Notes under the pieces: generated by a model
The model's input: only the letters and a program-made list of their open reading frames with translations
What the model was told of the DNA's origin: nothing
The model's database searches: none
Assembly (NCBI GenBank): GCA_017995875.1
Contig: JAGOIB010000056.1
Coordinates: 6,246 to 12,788, forward strand
Length of the DNA stretch: 6,543 nucleotides
Reading direction: 5' to 3'
Source of the DNA: Saprospiraceae bacterium
GTDB lineage: Bacteria; Bacteroidota; Bacteroidia; Chitinophagales; Saprospiraceae
Shown here: in pieces, positions 6,287 to 6,543 of the stretch
Position numbering within the stretch: position 1 is the stretch's first letter
Layout: the number at the start of each line of letters is the position of its first letter
Made by a program: the position numbers and the translations under genes

Positions 6287-6322
6287 TCACGTTCTTACGT
6301 TCTCACGCTCTTTCGTTCTCAC
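6287..6322. repeat. Degenerate 8-bp tandem repeat (TYACGTTC)
   Basis: Four consecutive 8-bp units read TCACGTTC, TTACGTTC, TCACGCTC and TTTCGTTC (6287-6318), followed by a partial TCAC. The CA-rich bases just before it (6275-6283) are also simple sequence. It lies 13 bp beyond the palindrome at 6262-6273, and its unit is unrelated to the heptamer array. Confidence 0.7.
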
Positions 6323-6543
6323 ACATCACTATACTCTGCCCGGAACCTGGACTGCGATTTCATGGGCAGGTACTTGTGCCATAACATTCCTCAGAATACA
6401 CTTTAGGGATCTTCCTTGTATTATGAAATCCGGACGCCGATAAACAAGTAAACAGCACAACATAAAACGCAACCCTGTTTTAAGATAATAGAGCCGTTAT
6501 TTTTTTGATCAATTGTCCACAGGAAAAGAGATTAATTTTCAAT
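6323..6543. other. Right margin without a firm gene; possible decayed small exported peptide
   Basis: No complete, convincing gene is visible here. On the minus strand one frame runs in from the right edge (ending QLIKKITALLS) and meets a TAA at 6482-6480. In the same frame it continues as NRVAFYVVLFTCLSASGF and further to a TGA at 6362-6360, finishing CYGTSTCP. Reading through the TAA would give a lysine-rich start, a hydrophobic stretch and a Cys-containing tail, the form of a small exported protein with one nonsense mutation. The part after the TAA is 39 residues and has no ATG. A second minus-strand frame has an ATG at 6463 and gives 44 residues to a TAG at 6331-6329, without recognisable features. 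No promoter or RNA gene stands out. Confidence 0.3.

Noticed and set aside
6237..6443. Plus-strand open frame of 68 codons on the right
   Set aside because: It runs through the hairpin, the palindrome and the 8-bp repeat, so its sequence is set by repeats, and the product has no recognisable domain.

Overview
The window looks like chromosomal DNA from a member of the Bacteroidota, most likely a Cytophagales-type environmental bacterium. The evidence is a secreted protein ending in a type IX secretion (T9SS type A) sorting domain, sites matching the Bacteroidota promoter element TAnnTTTG, no clear Shine-Dalgarno sequences, and moderately AT-rich DNA. No phage, plasmid, CRISPR, tRNA or rRNA feature is visible.

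Layout from left to right. Bases 1-131 hold no firm gene. A minus-strand gene (132-1601) encodes an exported right-handed parallel beta-helix protein with a T9SS sorting tail; a TAnnTTTG element just upstream supports an internal ATG as its start. Divergent from it, a plus-strand gene (1758-3419) encodes a lipoprotein of the dipeptidyl peptidase III (M49) zinc peptidase type. It converges on a minus-strand gene set with only 13 bp between the two stop codons.

The minus-strand set reads, in transcription order, thrB (homoserine kinase, 5062-5994), a 101-residue protein with two CxxC pairs (4707-5012, TTG start), and a PqiA-type membrane protein (3433-4716). The last two overlap by 10 bp and are probably translationally coupled. 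The small protein may supply in trans the cysteine pairs that classical PqiA proteins carry in their own chain; this is inference. thrB has no thrA or thrC partner in view.

The right end (5995-6543) is non-coding and full of repeats. A 7-bp tandem array, 19 intact AGTTAGY units plus about 2.7 degenerate ones, starts 6 bp upstream of the thrB ATG. Beyond it lie an AT-rich hairpin, a small hairpin, a GC-richer hairpin next to a 12-bp palindrome (REP-like), and a short degenerate 8-bp repeat. The last 220 bases contain only short open frames, one of which may be a decayed small exported peptide.

No clear new multi-gene system is present. The items most worth checking are the heptamer array as the probable leader of thrB, the palindrome cluster as a possible dispersed element, and the split CxxC protein plus PqiA-type gene pair.
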